From contig VTFK01000275.1 of the NCBI GenBank assembly GCA_009617715.1, positions 496,001 through 560,000 of the forward strand: a DNA stretch of 64,000 nucleotides, written 5' to 3'. The DNA comes from Plectrocnemia conspersa (lineage: Eukaryota > Arthropoda > Insecta > Trichoptera > Polycentropodidae). Below the pieces are notes generated by a model. The model was given only the letters and a program-made list of their open reading frames with translations, made no database searches and was not told the origin of the DNA. The position numbers and the translations under genes were made by a program. Each line of letters opens with the position of its first letter. The stretch's first letter is position 1. Shown one piece after another: positions 1 through 14,559 of the stretch.

Positions 1-279
1 TTAATATAAATTTTCTACTAAAGTAGAGTTAAATTCTATATAAAAATTATACATAAAAAATCCTTCTACCTGAGTTTTGCAACTTTTTTTATTTTATTAA
101 TGAGATAATAAATACAATAATAAAACCCTGCTATTCTATATTTTATGTATAAAGCTTAAAGACATTTTAAGCTTTTCCAATAAAGTATTTTTAGTTTTGG
201 TAACTCTATCTTTTTTAATTTAAATAGCTAATTATAATTTTCTTGGGAATATAAAATTATTTAAGGCGGATCAAAAAAC
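1..279. other. AT-rich spacer
   Basis: Left edge of the window. AT-rich sequence with no frame or repeat that I recognise. Confidence 0.5.
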
Positions 280-960
280 AGTCGTGGCTAGTGATATTTA
301 TGAGGCATATATATAAAATCATATGAAAACTGCATACACATGTATCTCAATTCTCACCGTGTATAAAAGTGGAGGCTATTTGCCATCATCAGGGTGTGTT
401 TTTCCACTACTCCCATACAAATTGCCTCGTATAGTGCGGTGCCCGTACACACGGACAGAATATTTAAGCGAGCATTTCACGGATGGACGAACATCGGTGA
501 CGAATGTTCAACGCGCACAGGTTAAAGGAAACTGCTAAACCTACGCTGGAGGGCCAGAGGTCGACAACTATCAACTGCCGGGAGCGGATCTTTGCCGGAA
601 CACGGCGAGATATCTCACTATAACGATACCCAGCACAAACTTTAGGGATTAAAGTTAACACAAAATCTTCAATATTTCGTACGTGATCTAGTGGGTCTTT
701 GATGCTATTGAATGGTTCTTGAGTTTCTCGCTCGAAGGTCGACGGTTGGAGACGTGAGCGATCGAAAGTTTAAAAAAAAAGGCAAACCAATGTTTACATG
801 CCCCCGACATGGAGACGTCTTTCACGAAATTTATAGTGTGAGATGATAAATGGAACGGTAACTTCATATCCATAAAATAAAGTATTCGCGTTTCGTGCTT
901 TCGCTACTTTTGCTAGTTTTTATTTATTTTTGCACCGCTACTGGGGTGCGCTTGTTTCTT
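280..960. other. GC-richer non-coding island 1 (candidate regulatory)
   Basis: Composition rises sharply against the flanks and CpG words are frequent. Short frames at 323-538 (+), 464-661 (-) and 688-873 (-) overlap each other and match nothing I know, so I do not call genes. A TATAAAAG word at 362-369 is followed by GC-richer sequence, which could be a core promoter or chance. The regulatory role is inference from composition. Confidence 0.4.
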
Positions 961-1659
961 ATTGTGTATGTGTTTCGAATTACATTTTCAATGCTTTAAA
1001 CTTTATACAGTTATTTAAAGTTACTTGCTAGCGAATGGAAAGAGATATACTAAATCTTAAATCATAAAACACTGCTTTAATAAACTTATTTTATTATTTT
1101 ATTCAAGTTGTTGACTATTAATGTAAATTGAATTGTACCGTAAATTTAAATTTTACATACTAAGGACAAAGTTTCAGAGCAAAGTTTAACTTAAATCATA
1201 AAAAAAGTAAATGTTTGAACAAAACAATTGTACTAACTATTTATAACTATAATTGTGCTGTGTTTCATTAAAGTTTAAAGAACTGATTTAAAAATCAACG
1301 AAGAGTACATAAGAGATAAACTTTATTTTTGTGTTTCAATAATCGTAAAAAATATATTTTTTAATCTGACACAATTGAATTAAAAAAATTAATCTATATT
1401 TATGAACTGCTTAAATTCTCTTATACTCAGATATATTTATAATAATATATGTATATTTAAAAAATGACAAATATATAGATTTTCACAAACCATATAAAAG
1501 ACTTATGTAATACATAAACAAAGCAGGCATTAAAAAGCTTTAATGCCTGAAAATAAATTTATTTTGAAATCCATCAAACACAACAAATACATTTTGCGCA
1601 ATCATTAAACCAGGATCCATTTAATTTAATTAAACATTGAAAACTTGAATAGTTTGCGA
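961..1659. other. AT-rich spacer with one short palindrome
   Basis: No coding frame. The only structure seen is a perfect inverted repeat at 1524-1549 (listed separately). Confidence 0.5.
1524..1549. repeat. short perfect inverted repeat
   Basis: Eleven-base arms caggcattaaa and tttaatgcctg flank a 4-base spacer. Could be a terminator-like or cruciform-prone site, or chance. No flanking duplication was seen. Confidence 0.6.
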
Positions 1660-2100
1660 ATAGTATAATGAATATTGGCGAGGCCAATCAAGTGTATCGG
1701 GATATTGCTCCCCTCATTTAATAGAGTTTACCGAACGAGAGGAATTCAACCAAGCCGAGTTGTTTGGGTGATTTACAAGACACTCCAGACAACATCTTAA
1801 CGTATGAGTGAACACATTAAAATTTAATAAAACACCCTCTATCAGTATTCAAGGGGTAAATTGCAAATTTGTAAAGACGTCTTATAATTCTATTAGTACT
1901 GCTTAAAAAAATCTATTAACACTGATGTTAAAATTTCAAAAAATAGCCAAGAATTCCTAAATAGAATTGTCCTTATATCTACTAGTCAACAACTTCTACG
2001 GTGCCAATTAAACCCAGCCATGGCTATTCATTTGTGAGGGTCAATTGCATCACATCAACCCCTGATAGGCTCTCGCTAGGGCTGCCAAGTGAAATATTAA
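1660..2100. other. weak GC-richer island 2
   Basis: Two moderately GC-richer patches (about 1670-1800 and 1970-2090) without a coding frame. The first begins with an inverted CCAAT-like pair, ttggcgaggccaa. Confidence 0.3.
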
Positions 2101-3420
2101 TAAACGCAACACTTTATTGTATATTATATTAATAATAGTGCCATCGCGTTTTCATAAATAACTTACATAATTTAATTAACTTTGATTTCAGGTTTTATAT
2201 GGATTAACTCTTCACGGACTTAAGATTTCGAAATTGCTCTTCATGGAATCTTTCTCAACGGAATTCGTCAATATAGCGAATAAAAAAATTTTGAAATCGT
2301 TCGAAATTGTATTATTTAGTAATTTAAATACAAAAATTCAGCTGTGATAAATAAAACTTTAATAAATGTTTTTTTTTTAATTTTAATTTTTTTAATATTC
2401 TATAACATCACACATTTTAAATTAAGCAATTGTTTTATGTTGTTATATTAAGGCTGCTTTACAAGGTTATTTTTGTCCGATTACGATAATAATTAACTAG
2501 AACTTTATTTTTATGAATTAAATAACAATAAATCACAGTTTTTGGTCCATTCTGTTACGAAATCTACACATTTTTTAAAAAATTAATAACAGATGCTTCG
2601 AAATCTAAGCTAATTTATTATTAAGCATATCGTATAGCTACCATACAATATGAAATTTTGCGTTATAAAAGCATTCAGAATAATCTATGCCACGATTATG
2701 TATCGGCTCTACTACTTTTAATGTCATATATTATATTTATATTTAGTTTTAATTTGTTTGGTGTAAAAAATAGCTATTAAGCTAAATAAATTATTAAGTT
2801 TATAGTTTGAAAATGCCAACCAAATTTTTTTTAGCTCTAGCATCAACGGTTTATTTTTAATCCTATATTAAAGTAGATAAGAAGGAACATACAAAAAATA
2901 CTCAAGTAAAGATAAAATCATATTGCATTTAAATTTATGATTCATTGAATGATTCAAATATGTTTTTCATGGTAACTTTCATTTAAAATATATTATTTAC
3001 CTTACATAACCACCCTTTAGATTAAATTTTGATTTCATATTAAACTATAAACCCACAATAACTGAAATGTATTTTTATTAAAATTACATGGCATGGTATT
3101 ATATAAATATAATACATGTTATAGTAAAAATATATTTTGACTAACATTTCAGTGAAATCATATCAGAATACATTTTAATCGATAGATATATTTTTAGGTG
3201 CTAGTGAAATTATATACTGTCATTTTACAGACGTGAAACGTGCAAAAAAACGACACAATTGCTGGTCTTTAGCTGACAGTTGCAACTTGTTAAATCCTAT
3301 ACGCCACTAGCAAACTTTGTTTCAAAAATAGTTGTAGAAAGACGCATCGTATACATTTTCTTACATATATGATGATTTATTTAAATAAAAAACAAACAAA
3401 CCACTCACAAAAAAATTATC
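2101..3420. other. AT-rich spacer
   Basis: Long AT-rich stretch. A slightly GC-richer patch lies near 3230-3330. No frame, repeat or transposon motif recognised. Confidence 0.5.
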
Positions 3421-3640
3421 GTCAAAAGTCACATCGTGACTACTAACCCCTGCGTCACAAAGAGTCGGCGGCAGCACCCCCGTCAGGGTCGCGCAGGGTG
3501 GGTTTCCTATAACTATGTTATTCGGACCAGCCATGCACAAGTCACGTTCATTAGGGGCAGTTAGTTACGGCCAGGTTGGTCGCCCAACGTGCGTGACTCA
3601 CTCTGGCCCTCGATCAGGACCCATCGGGAGGCTGGACCAT
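3421..3640. other. compact GC-rich island 3
   Basis: About 220 bp of clearly GC-rich sequence set in AT-rich DNA, with a GTCAC-ATC-GTGAC palindrome at 3428-3440. There is no frame of note. It could be a regulatory element or an old short interspersed repeat; no tRNA-like promoter boxes or target duplication were found. Confidence 0.35.
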
Positions 3641-4560
3641 AAAAAATAATCACCCCTTTTCAAAAAAAGGACAAACGGGACAGATGCAAGCGCACCAGAT
3701 CGAACGTTCTGCACTTGGACTGACAAATTAAATATTTTTGTTCTACTTTAATACGTTTCTCGTTATTATTTAAACTATTATCATTATATTACAACTTTTT
3801 TACAACCACTAAACCATGTAAGAATTTAGTACGTTTGCCTTTTGTGAACATCAATTTTAATAGATTGACACAAAACCATGCAATAACGAAAAAAAGACAG
3901 AGAAAATAGGTCAGAGAGATAATCAAAAAATAGAGTATACAGTATTAAAATAACCACGTAAGTATGATAATCGCTTAGAACAAACAAGATTTGGTATACA
4001 TGTGGCTAACATAAAAAACTTTGTTTAAAACTATGAATACTAAGACAAGAGACTGCATCTAAGAAATGTCCAATTTAAAGTTTCCCGTCAACTGATTACC
4101 TTTTACACTTGCGGTATAAAGAAAGCCGATTACGATTACTGAATAAATATAACATATGTATTTACAAAAAAAATTGTAATACGACACAAAAGAAATAGTA
4201 TCACTTAATATATTATATGATTAGGTTTTGCTGAAATGAACATTTAGTAACGGTAACGTAATAACCCTGTTGTAACGCAATGGGCTCAGATATGTAAAAT
4301 TACAGAGTGAGATAAAAAAATATTGTTAAATTTGCATTAAAAAAAAAGTATCTCAGTTTTGAATGAACATCTGCAAAGATTTCAAAAAAATATCGATTTT
4401 TATTTGGTGTTCCGTTTCTAATAATTTTATTAATACATATTTTTTATTAATTTCATAATACTAATGAATTTTTTTTATTAAATTATATATTAATATATTT
4501 ATTATACAGCACATTAGCGTATATATTTATAAATGATTTAAAATATTATTATGAATTAAA
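3641..4560. other. AT-rich spacer
   Basis: Nothing recognised apart from an octamer-like ATTTGCAT at 4330-4337. Confidence 0.45.
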
Positions 4561-4940
4561 AACGTCATTTAAGAGTCAAACTTGAATGTCTGCTAAAATG
4601 GCTTATATAATGGCAAGTACAACTAGTAATATTATAACACGTCATAAAATTTCACGTTATGCAATTGGCTGCACAAACGATAATTTTGCTGAGATAACAG
4701 ATAGAGGAGAGAGAACTACGTGATGTTTAATCAAACAGTTACCAGCGACGCAATATGGAATTTAATTTCGTTTACACACCATCTCTTGAAGATCTCGCTA
4801 ACAGCTAATACCGCTGACTCGAGAATTGCTTGCAATGAAATCAAGTTCTAAAACTTGTTGGTTTTTGGAAAAATCTTGCGCATATATATACGACGTAATG
4901 CGTTCAATTTGATTGAAAAGTTTAGAGATTGTTCTATGGT
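4561..4940. other. weak island 4 containing one copy of a duplicated 34-mer
   Basis: Mildly GC-richer non-coding sequence. Bases 4634-4667 match 47456-47489 at 30 of 34 positions. No coding frame. Confidence 0.4.
4634..4667 (+). repeat. duplicated 34-mer, copy A
   Basis: Begins ataacacgtcataaaattt and ends cgttatgcaattg. The other copy is at 47456-47489 in the same orientation, with four substitutions and no gap. Function unknown; it could be a shared regulatory element or two relics of one dispersed repeat. Confidence 0.6.
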
Positions 4941-5569
4941 ACTCTGGTGGTTAAATTCCGATGAATGATTAATATCTTAGATAGCAAAAGCGGTAAGCTT
5001 TTAATTGAAGCATAAATTAATAATTTAACATTATTTAAGCTGATTATTTTAACGCCCTTCAGTTTATATTAAAAAAAAATATTTCGCTGAAACTCGTTAA
5101 AATGTTATATTTTAGTTAAATTGATCGATTGCTAAGATTCCATAATTGTCAACTTAAGATGCAGTCATTATCTTTACTTAGATGTTCTGTGTTTTTTTTA
5201 ACATTTTAATTTAAGCTATCAACGTGGCGTAAAAATAATGAGCAATTTGTCTATATTATTTCTCTATTTTCCATAAATAAAATACAGACGATTAATTTGC
5301 CTTGTTGTGCTTAAAATTTTACCTTTTAATATATTTTTATATTATTAAAAAAAACATAAATAAAATATTGTTTTAGTGCAATATTTTAATTATAATAAAC
5401 TATTTTAAATTCCACATTAATTTTTATAATGCATGAAAACATTGATTCAGAACAGTTCATAATATCATAAATCTGACTGTGTTTTTGCGTTTGTTCTTTT
5501 TGCTCTACATTTAGTAATATGTGTGGTTTAATATATTAGATATAACTGTTTGAGTATTAAAATTGATTC
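4941..5569. other. AT-rich spacer
   Basis: Nothing recognised; long A and T runs. Confidence 0.5.
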
Positions 5570-6310
5570 TCTGCTAAACTTTGTTCGAACGGATGTTAGA
5601 TCAAAGTTTAGCCTTTTAGTTATTAATAATTTTCACCTTTTAAGAGAGTTAAGCAATTCATGTGTGTACCTATTGACATTTGACATATGTTGAATACAGC
5701 TTTGCAGATTTTTTTTACAGTGTAACGACCATGTTTTTTCACACAATTATGGTAGCATTTAACGCTTTCTAAGGAACGAAAATTTTGTTCGAGAGACACG
5801 ATTACACATCTCAAGATTGTCCCGAGAGGAAATAAAAAAGCAGCCGCTTCTACACACACGCTAGAGCAAAGTTCCCACAAACGTAAGCGACACTCGGTTT
5901 GAACGCCATTAAAAGCGATGAAGCCATTCCGCGGCAGTCGTTTCTTGCTGGAAAGTTTCGGAACTAAAGCGCGCACCGCCGCCGATAATGTTTATTTAAC
6001 AATTCAGACAGATATTCATACGTGTGCAGGTGGGCGCTGCTTTTTAGGATTTTTACCCCGGGCTTAAGACGGCTGGTTGTTGAAGCCCGCCCGACACGAC
6101 GGAGTGGGCGACACACACAAGAGTGTATATGCTAATGCGAGCCGACGAAAGCCAAAGTTTGCGCATCGGATTTGGATTTTCACACATGTCGGAAAATTCA
6201 AATGTTAAGAGGATTTCGCAAAAATTCCATCCCTCGCGAAGCCATCCCCTGACTACGCTGCTCAAACACTTGCGACACATTACCAATTTTCAATCTATTT
6301 ATAGTCATTA
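5570..6310. other. GC-richer non-coding island 5
   Basis: Island with overlapping short frames on both strands (5623-5976 -, 6053-6286 -, 6123-6356 +). None shows a recognisable domain, so they are treated as chance frames in GC-richer DNA. Words of the AAAGTTTG type occur near 5603 and 6155. Confidence 0.4.
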
Positions 6311-6594
6311 CTCGAATCGACCTAATAAACATAGAATTTTGAGTATTGATTCATAAATAAATTTAATTCAACTTCATCTTTCACAAACGACAACAAATTA
6401 CGATTAATATGAGTGGATCGCAAAGTGGTTTATATCAACTTTCAGAAAACTTTTTAAGATTATTGATTTGTTTATCCTTTAAAATGTATGTTTCGTAATA
6501 ATATAATATGTTGCTTGAAGAAATTAAACTTTTAAAATACTTTCATGACTAATGTTGCTACTTAAAATAAATTTTAAAGATACGAAATCAAAAT

Positions 6595-6732
6595 GATCCA
6601 AAATGGTGGACCATCGTCACTGATGGGAAGCAATTGTGCTTAAGTAAGGGTCGTTAATGAGCCGATAGGTAAGAGCTCACATACGACCTGAGGAAGTGTG
6701 CGGGATCACCAAGCCCCGCGGCAAAAAAAAAA
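6595..6732 (+). repeat. possible SINE or LINE 3' end with poly(A)
   Basis: About 125 bp of GC-richer sequence ends in a run of ten A (6723-6732) inside AT-rich DNA, as a retroposed 3' end would. No tRNA-type A/B boxes and no clear target-site duplication were found, so the class is not determined. Confidence 0.3.
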
Positions 6733-6859
6733 GTCACTCAGTAAATATTGTTTTTAAACCAGTGGATATTATAAGAAAAAATACTAATCAGTATCTGTAA
6801 TGAAGTCTTGTAAAAATATTTATTTATATTTAAAAAAATATATCGTAAAAATTATTATT

Positions 6860-7340
6860 CTTTAAAGAAGCTCACAATCCAGCGATAATACAAAGCAAAC
6901 AAAGCTTCGACGAACTTCCAATATACTTTCCGTTGTATTCCCAATTACCACTTTTCACAATATTCACAATCAAATGTTTAATACATACGTACTAGTGAAT
7001 GGATATAATTAAACGCTAGCTCGCAGGTAACCGAGGCGCAAGTGTCTCGAGAGTTTCCAACCGCCGCGATATGCAAATGTGCTTAAGTCTATTCTAATAA
7101 GCAAAGTTTGCAAAGAGCGCGCACTCTTTTGCGACAAATACGCAAACTTTTAATTTTCAAACCGCCATCACGTGTGTATTAAATTTATTGCGAGCCCAAC
7201 TCTTATTATACATAATGTTATTTTGTTTAAAAAGTTGGCGAAACGTGCATACATAGTTTTACGAACAAGGGGAGGTTGAAAAGTTTGCAAATTTAGTGAA
7301 AAGGTTGAGTTGAGGATCATTCAAATGTTTAGCGTGTAGA
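6860..7340. other. GC-richer non-coding island 6
   Basis: Non-coding island. A perfect octamer ATGCAAAT is at 7071-7078, next to repeated gcaaagtttgc and gcaaacttt words (7100-7155). Possible enhancer by composition and motif content only. Confidence 0.35.
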
Positions 7341-7673
7341 TGCATTTTTTTTAATTATTACATGTGTATTAAAATAAAAAATATAAATATTCTATAATTA
7401 ACTTTACATGATGAGAAAGTATTTAAGCAAAGACGTTGGAATTTGTCTTGCGATATGACATCAATTAAGGAGCTCGAGGGCACTGTGCTATTTTTATAAT
7501 CACCCTTAAGCATTATTTTTTGATCTGGTTGGCAAATAATTCAACCGACACATTTTTAATAAAAATGGTTCAAAAAATTTACTAGATATATTTACATGAG
7601 GAAATATAAATTTTATCCATTTTACTTATCATAAAAAGTACAACCAACCAGGTAGGATTCTCATCAAAGAGTT
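7341..7673. other. AT-rich spacer
   Basis: Nothing recognised before the AT array. Confidence 0.5.
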
Positions 7674-7858
<185 letters not shown>

Positions 7859-8215
7859 TCTACATATTGCAGACGAGATAAGAGAAAATTTCTCTTAATT
7901 TAACACAAACTATACAGATGTGAGTTACACCGAGATCTGCTAGATTATGTATAATTTAATAAAAACTTTTTATCATAAGATAATTTGTGCAATAATTTTT
8001 ACACCACCTTTTGTATGCAGAAGAATAGAAAATATTTTTTCCTTGGCATTAGACATCCCTCTATTTTATTGAAAATACAGAATAACAAGTATCGTTTAAG
8101 ATCAATAAACATGGTTTATCTCGGTAAAATAATTTTAATACACATAGTTGCAACTAGCAAAAAAGTATGTTGAATCCAAGCAAATTGTAAAAAATTGATG
8201 ATATATATTAGTATA
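7859..8215. other. AT-rich spacer
   Basis: No recognised feature. The frame 7985-8173 has no family resemblance that I can see. Confidence 0.45.
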
Positions 8216-8362
8216 AGGCGCGTACGGTGAGATACATTCCTTTTCACTCGCTCGCGTGTTAAGTGACGTGAGTGAGTGAGAGAAACAGGCGTGCGTTATA
8301 TGCGTTCCGCACACCCACTTCTTCTCGCTCTAAAAAGTGAATGTATCTCTCCGTACGGGCCT
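8216..8362. mobile_element. palindromic MITE, about 147 bp
   Basis: The left end (aggcgcgtacggtgagatac from 8216) matches the reverse complement of the right end (sequence ending at 8362). The inverted repeats are about 26 bp with few mismatches. The middle is GC-rich and lacks a coding frame. This is the structure of a non-autonomous DNA transposon. The family is not determined, because the target duplication is unclear: a TAGTA-like word lies on both sides but not cleanly at the ends. Confidence 0.65.
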
Positions 8363-8760
8363 GTTTACTATACTTAAGGGCAAGAAGCCTAAGAATATTT
8401 TTAAAATATCAGCTCATATATGTACTTTTGAACACAAGTATCAAATTTTATTATGCAAAGTAGTCATTAAAAAATGTTTACATCTTGAGATTTTCTATCA
8501 AAGCAACTATTATATACATATTTAAATTGATAATAATTAATGGAGCACCTATAAAAAATAAATTGTTAATTTGAGAGACATATAGTTTATGTAAACAAAA
8601 TAACTGTTTTGTAAAATTAAGTTTTGTGAGTGCGAGCTAAAAAAATCTGCTGATACAAGTTGAAGTTGCTGATACAATATAAATAGATTATACCATATAC
8701 AATAATACAATTATTATTATTTAATCAAGCACACTTATTTAACTTTTCACTTCGTTTATA
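8363..8760. other. AT-rich spacer
   Basis: Only a short direct repeat, ctgatacaa, near 8650-8676; otherwise nothing recognised. Confidence 0.45.
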
Positions 8761-9150
8761 AATGTGAAACAAACGTGCAAACGTCAACCATTTTGTTTAA
8801 CCGTATTTTTTTAAAGCGTAATTTTTATTATTTCTTAGTGCGTTGCTTCTAAGAGCAGCCGGATGCCATTTTCAGGATAAATATCACCCGAGCCTAAGCT
8901 GCTGCTGTAGCAAATGTAAATCAACAATGCCAGTGTAGTGTAAAAACTTTATTTTCGAGTTAAAATAAACTTTGGTCCGTCGCAAAACGAGCGAGAAAAG
9001 CTAAGGAAAGAGAACAAATCTTCGCACGGGACACCCGATGCAAAGTTCACTCGAATAGAAATCTTCTTAGGCAAAAGCTTTCCGAGAACGACACACTCCT
9101 CCCAGAAATGAATTATGGAAATACGCGAAAACAATTCAGATCCTTAATAA
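8761..9150. other. GC-richer non-coding island 7
   Basis: Island without sustained frame. The minus frame 8949-9134 has no recognisable domain. Regulatory role possible but unproven. Confidence 0.35.
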
Positions 9151-10260
9151 TTAAATTTAATAAATACATTCTAAGGAACTTTTAAATTTTGCTATCAATT
9201 AATATATTTAGGTGATATTTATATAAAAATATATATGAATATGTCCATTGTTTTGTGAACATAATTATAATATACTTTTATTTACTTTTCAACATAGTCA
9301 AGAAGCTTTTGATATTCAGCACTCAAGTTTTAGATAGCGTTATCATTATATTAAATAACCGATTCATATATAACCAAACAAAAAAATAATGCTTTTACTC
9401 CTTTCTTCATCATGGACGTCATTATTTTACAGAAACATAGTAATTAAAAAATTATAATGAATATTTATTTATCACTAATTAAAAGCAATTACTAAAATCA
9501 TAACACCACAAGAAAATATCAACCGTATAATTACGTTACGGCTAAGATTTTTTAATACTATTTGTGTCACATACAAGCATTCGAGTGTGGCGTTTCAAGA
9601 TGATTTACTACACAATAAATCATAGAAAAGATGCCATAATATGCATTCAACTGTATCTATTTAGTACCTAAAAAATAAAATTAATTTCTGTAACTAACTG
9701 TTTTTATAATTAATATTTTTTAAACGACCATTCTAGATTATATTTTAGACTCAGATTATTTTCATATTACATATAAATATATGTATGTTTTTATAGCTTG
9801 ACCGCTTAATACTCAAATTCATAATAACTTTTAAAACTGAATGGTATTTTTAAATTAATAATATTTATTCAATCTTTTATTTGTAATTGAATTTTATTTT
9901 AAGGAAAATTAGCATATCGTTTAGCAATTCGAAGGATCATTTTAAGGCCTTTATATACTAAGAAAACAATTGAAAATGATTTAGTATGTCAGTGGTATTA
10001 TACATTGTGCTTGAATAAATTTCACAGTGCCTTGTGTAGTGATTTATTTATTATTGAAAAATCAATAATTTGACAAATAAGATACAATATACTTTCGATT
10101 AGTTGGGCTAATGCTAGGAAAGAAAGGCATGGATGATTAAAAAACAGATAACCAAACTATAAATATTTATTTGGTTCTAAAATGTGTATGTAATATTTAC
10201 AATACAGCTTTTTATTTTTTATTAATTAAACTCGTTTTTTTTACAAGATAATGCATATAT
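9151..10260. other. AT-rich spacer
   Basis: Over 1 kb with no recognised gene, transposon motif or tandem repeat. Confidence 0.5.
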
Positions 10261-10679
10261 TGCTACATTTGAATACCGCTAAGTCAGTGTCTAGGAAAGT
10301 TGCAACATAAGTCAGTGCCGTCTTATGACTAATGTTATTGTTGATCCAACTATGTAGATCCTATACTTGAAAATCGCGTTAAAACCTGTGACCAAAAGTA
10401 ATTATTCATCAATAAAGATAAACTAGACAATAGTGAGATCCCACAAAGGCCCTCGTTACGACTATCGTTACGCCTAGAACTATAGAGTTCCTCCATAAAT
10501 AGCACAGAAGGATTCTTCGGTGCATCGAATGAATATATCTTTGTTATGAAACGGTCACAGGAAACAATATATCACTGCAAGACAAATAGTTATAATATAA
10601 TACATCGGATAATAAAATTAATTTGTGAGAAAAACGTCATTCAACGTGCTTTAAAGTCTTTATGAAAATAATACAATAT
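10261..10679. other. weakly GC-richer transition
   Basis: Patchy sequence with small GC-richer segments near 10310 and 10435-10530. No feature can be supported. Confidence 0.3.
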
Positions 10680-11240
10680 GCATGGGGAACAGTCAGATTG
10701 TAACTGCTCGTTCATGCTCACGCTCAGCTTTCAAATGAAACGTTCACTCCATTATGTTATCACTCTTGCACTCCCAGCTCATTTTTCACACATTGTGCGA
10801 TCGCGATAATGCAAATGTTTTCATTAGACAGTTTAAATGCATAATTGCCTTTAATCGTCTCATCAATCTTCTCGTGCTAAACACTACCGTGTCCAGTTGG
10901 GGGCTGGGGCCGAAACCAAGCCAAATTTGCACTGATCGAGCGTTTTGCGGCCGTATTAAATCGGCGGCTAATGGCGCCTCGCTCGTTTCCCAGATCGATG
11001 TAAATAGTTTATTAATTAATAGGATGAACTATCGCCTGCAATAAACGCCAATCGTTGGCCAAACCCGATCTATGGACGATAAGCGAGGATCGCGCTTGCC
11101 ACCCGAACGCAACATGAAGCTTGTGCTTAATGGCCCGTACGCCTATTTATTATATCGATATAAGTTTATCTCGCGCGTATAAAAACCGAATCGCATATGT
11201 ATATTATATAGACAAAACGTGCGCAGGGTGTGTCAAAAGT
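10680..11240. other. GC-rich non-coding island 8 (candidate regulatory)
   Basis: One of the clearest islands. It has many CpG words, an octamer ATGCAAAT at 10809-10816, and homeodomain-type TTAATTAAT sequence near 11010. The frame 10754-11044 (+) has no recognisable domain and is taken as chance. Confidence 0.45.
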
Positions 11241-11400
11241 TAAAATTCAAAAAAATATTATCACTCTGCGTCAATTTTTTCTAATTTTCTATCGTAGTTT
11301 ATATTCGATATATTTATTGTTTATGCATCTTTAAACAATATCATCTAAACTTTTACATAATATAGACAAAAGATTGCGAAGAGACGAAACAATTTACTTG

Positions 11401-11640
11401 CAAAAATAAGGCATGCGAAGCAAATTAAATCAACAGGGCCAAGAGTTGGTCCGAGCGAAAACTGAATAAACAAAAATGGAAGAAGAATAATAACAGCTGA
11501 ATCTGATGCTGCGCGGTATTCGCAAACAACTTAGATATTATTTTAGCGACCGTTTTTCAAGATGAACTTTATTATTTGGCGCTCGCATCTTCGGATGAAG
11601 ATAAAATAAATATTCAGATATAGTGTAACGTGTTTATGAA
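11401..11640. other. weak GC-richer island 9
   Basis: Moderately GC-richer non-coding patch before the second AT array. No motif of note. Confidence 0.25.
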
Positions 11641-11731
11641 TATAATATCGTTAACTTGATCATGCAATAGCAAAGTATATAAACGTACATGTTATGGTCT
11701 ATTTAGCTAAAATTATAAGTACCATTACCAT

Positions 11732-12840
<1,109 letters not shown>

Positions 12841-13420
12841 TTGTATAGCATGGCTATGTCATCAATAGCTAAACTACGGCAACAATGCCCGCCAGACTGC
12901 CATTGGCAATAATAAAAAAAAGAAATACGTACACACACATTTACTTTGTTTTTTATGGGCCATTAAGTACTCGAATAAACTGTAAATAAGATTGGATTGT
13001 AGGACTTTTTATCGCGGCGATCAAATCTCGTGCAGAAAACATATAATATGAACAAACGGCGATCGAAGGAAAACCTATTGCTGTAATCTGATGCCGTAAA
13101 GAGAATCCGAAGCAATATTCAATTTTCTTTTTAAACGTCTGCATCCAGATTTGTACCGGTTTGGCTGTTCAAATTGACCATTAGGACCAGTGCCCCCATC
13201 TTTCTCTCCCGCTCTTTTCACCCCCTTTCTGTCTTCGTTTTTCTATCCTTGTGTCTGTGAAGATGGAAAAAAATAAAACTACTCAATAGCCATCATCATG
13301 ACAGTAGGTATGTATATATAAGGGGCGACGTCCCAAATAAATAAACATCGATAGAAAATTCAAATTCTCCGCTCGCCTCCCAGTTTCCTGCGGATCGGAG
13401 TATAGATAGTAAAAATGGAC
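12841..13420. other. GC-richer non-coding island 10
   Basis: Includes a pyrimidine-rich stretch near 13195-13255 (cccccatctttctctcccgc). The short minus frame 12953-13144 is not recognised. No splice-bounded coding exon could be supported. Confidence 0.35.
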
Positions 13421-13780
13421 ATCGTTTCAGAAATTGCATTTATTGTAAGGAAATAATAAATACATGTACAACAAAAATACTTTTATTGCTAAGCAATTTT
13501 CTTATTTTGTAAATAAATATATTTACGGCATGTACCAGCATGTTTCAAAGTATGATTAAGATACAAAAATGTGTATAAGGTTACTTAAACATTTATTTAA
13601 AAAACAGTTCGTTATCTAAAAAATTAAATCCACAATTTCAAGTCATGCATTTTCAATAACAATACAGAAAATTAGACCCATATAATGGGTTGTATTCAAA
13701 GTTTCAGCTTTGTTAAGAGTATTAACCGCGAATAAACCCACGTGTCATTTTAAATCCCTTCATTATGAAAAAATCATACA
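13421..13780. other. AT-rich spacer
   Basis: Nothing recognised. Confidence 0.45.
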
Positions 13781-14230
13781 TTTTGTATCTTAATTCCAAA
13801 TTTGCATCGAGGGGGACAAGCCCGGAGCATTTTCGTTGCTTACCTCCGTCACATACTATGTCATTCCTCTAAACTAGGGTGCTTAAATAGGGATTGGCGA
13901 GCAGTAAACTGAAATGAGCTTTTTGGTCTCGGTCAGAATATTATCCGACCGTGTTATTATTAAATTGAACTATGCAACTAAGGCTAAAACGTATAACGAA
14001 ACACACACTGAATAAATCTTCGAGCAATGTTAAACAAAATATCGTTAAGGCCATTAATGACAAGCAGCATCCATGCAAAGTTTTCTTCGTTAAAATTAAA
14101 AAAAAAAGATAGATAAAATATCAAAGACTTATCATCTTTGACGTCATATTAGAAGATGCTTTTATGGATTGCTCGAAGCTAAGTGTTTCCGGTGAAACCG
14201 TGTGTCTTTGACATTATCGATTATAATTAA
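13781..14230. other. GC-richer non-coding island 11
   Basis: Holds an inverted octamer ATTTGCAT at 13800-13807 and a perfect CRE core TGACGTCA at 14139-14146. No coding frame. Confidence 0.35.
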
Positions 14231-14559
14231 ATAAATCGTGTACTATAATATATTAAAATGTATAGGTACCTATAGCAAAATTTAGATAAAAAAATATCAG
14301 TATATCGATAAATTAAAGACATCAAAAACCTAGTTATTATTAATTAAATTATTTACATAGAAATATTATTAAAATCTAAAATAACTCATCATATCATAAA
14401 TTTAATATTTTTGCGTTTATTTTATTTATTATTGTTTTAACATATATGCTTCATTAAATTAATATGTCAAAATTTTTGTTTTATTTATGTATTTAATATA
14501 TTATAATATATATTTACAAAGTATGGAAATAAATAAAATATGCAAGCTCAAAGGAAAAG
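14231..14559. other. AT-rich spacer
   Basis: Nothing recognised. Confidence 0.45.

Noticed and set aside
1165..1185. gagcaaagttt resembling miR-87
   Set aside because: Mismatch at the seed start and no hairpin partner; likely chance in AT-rich DNA.
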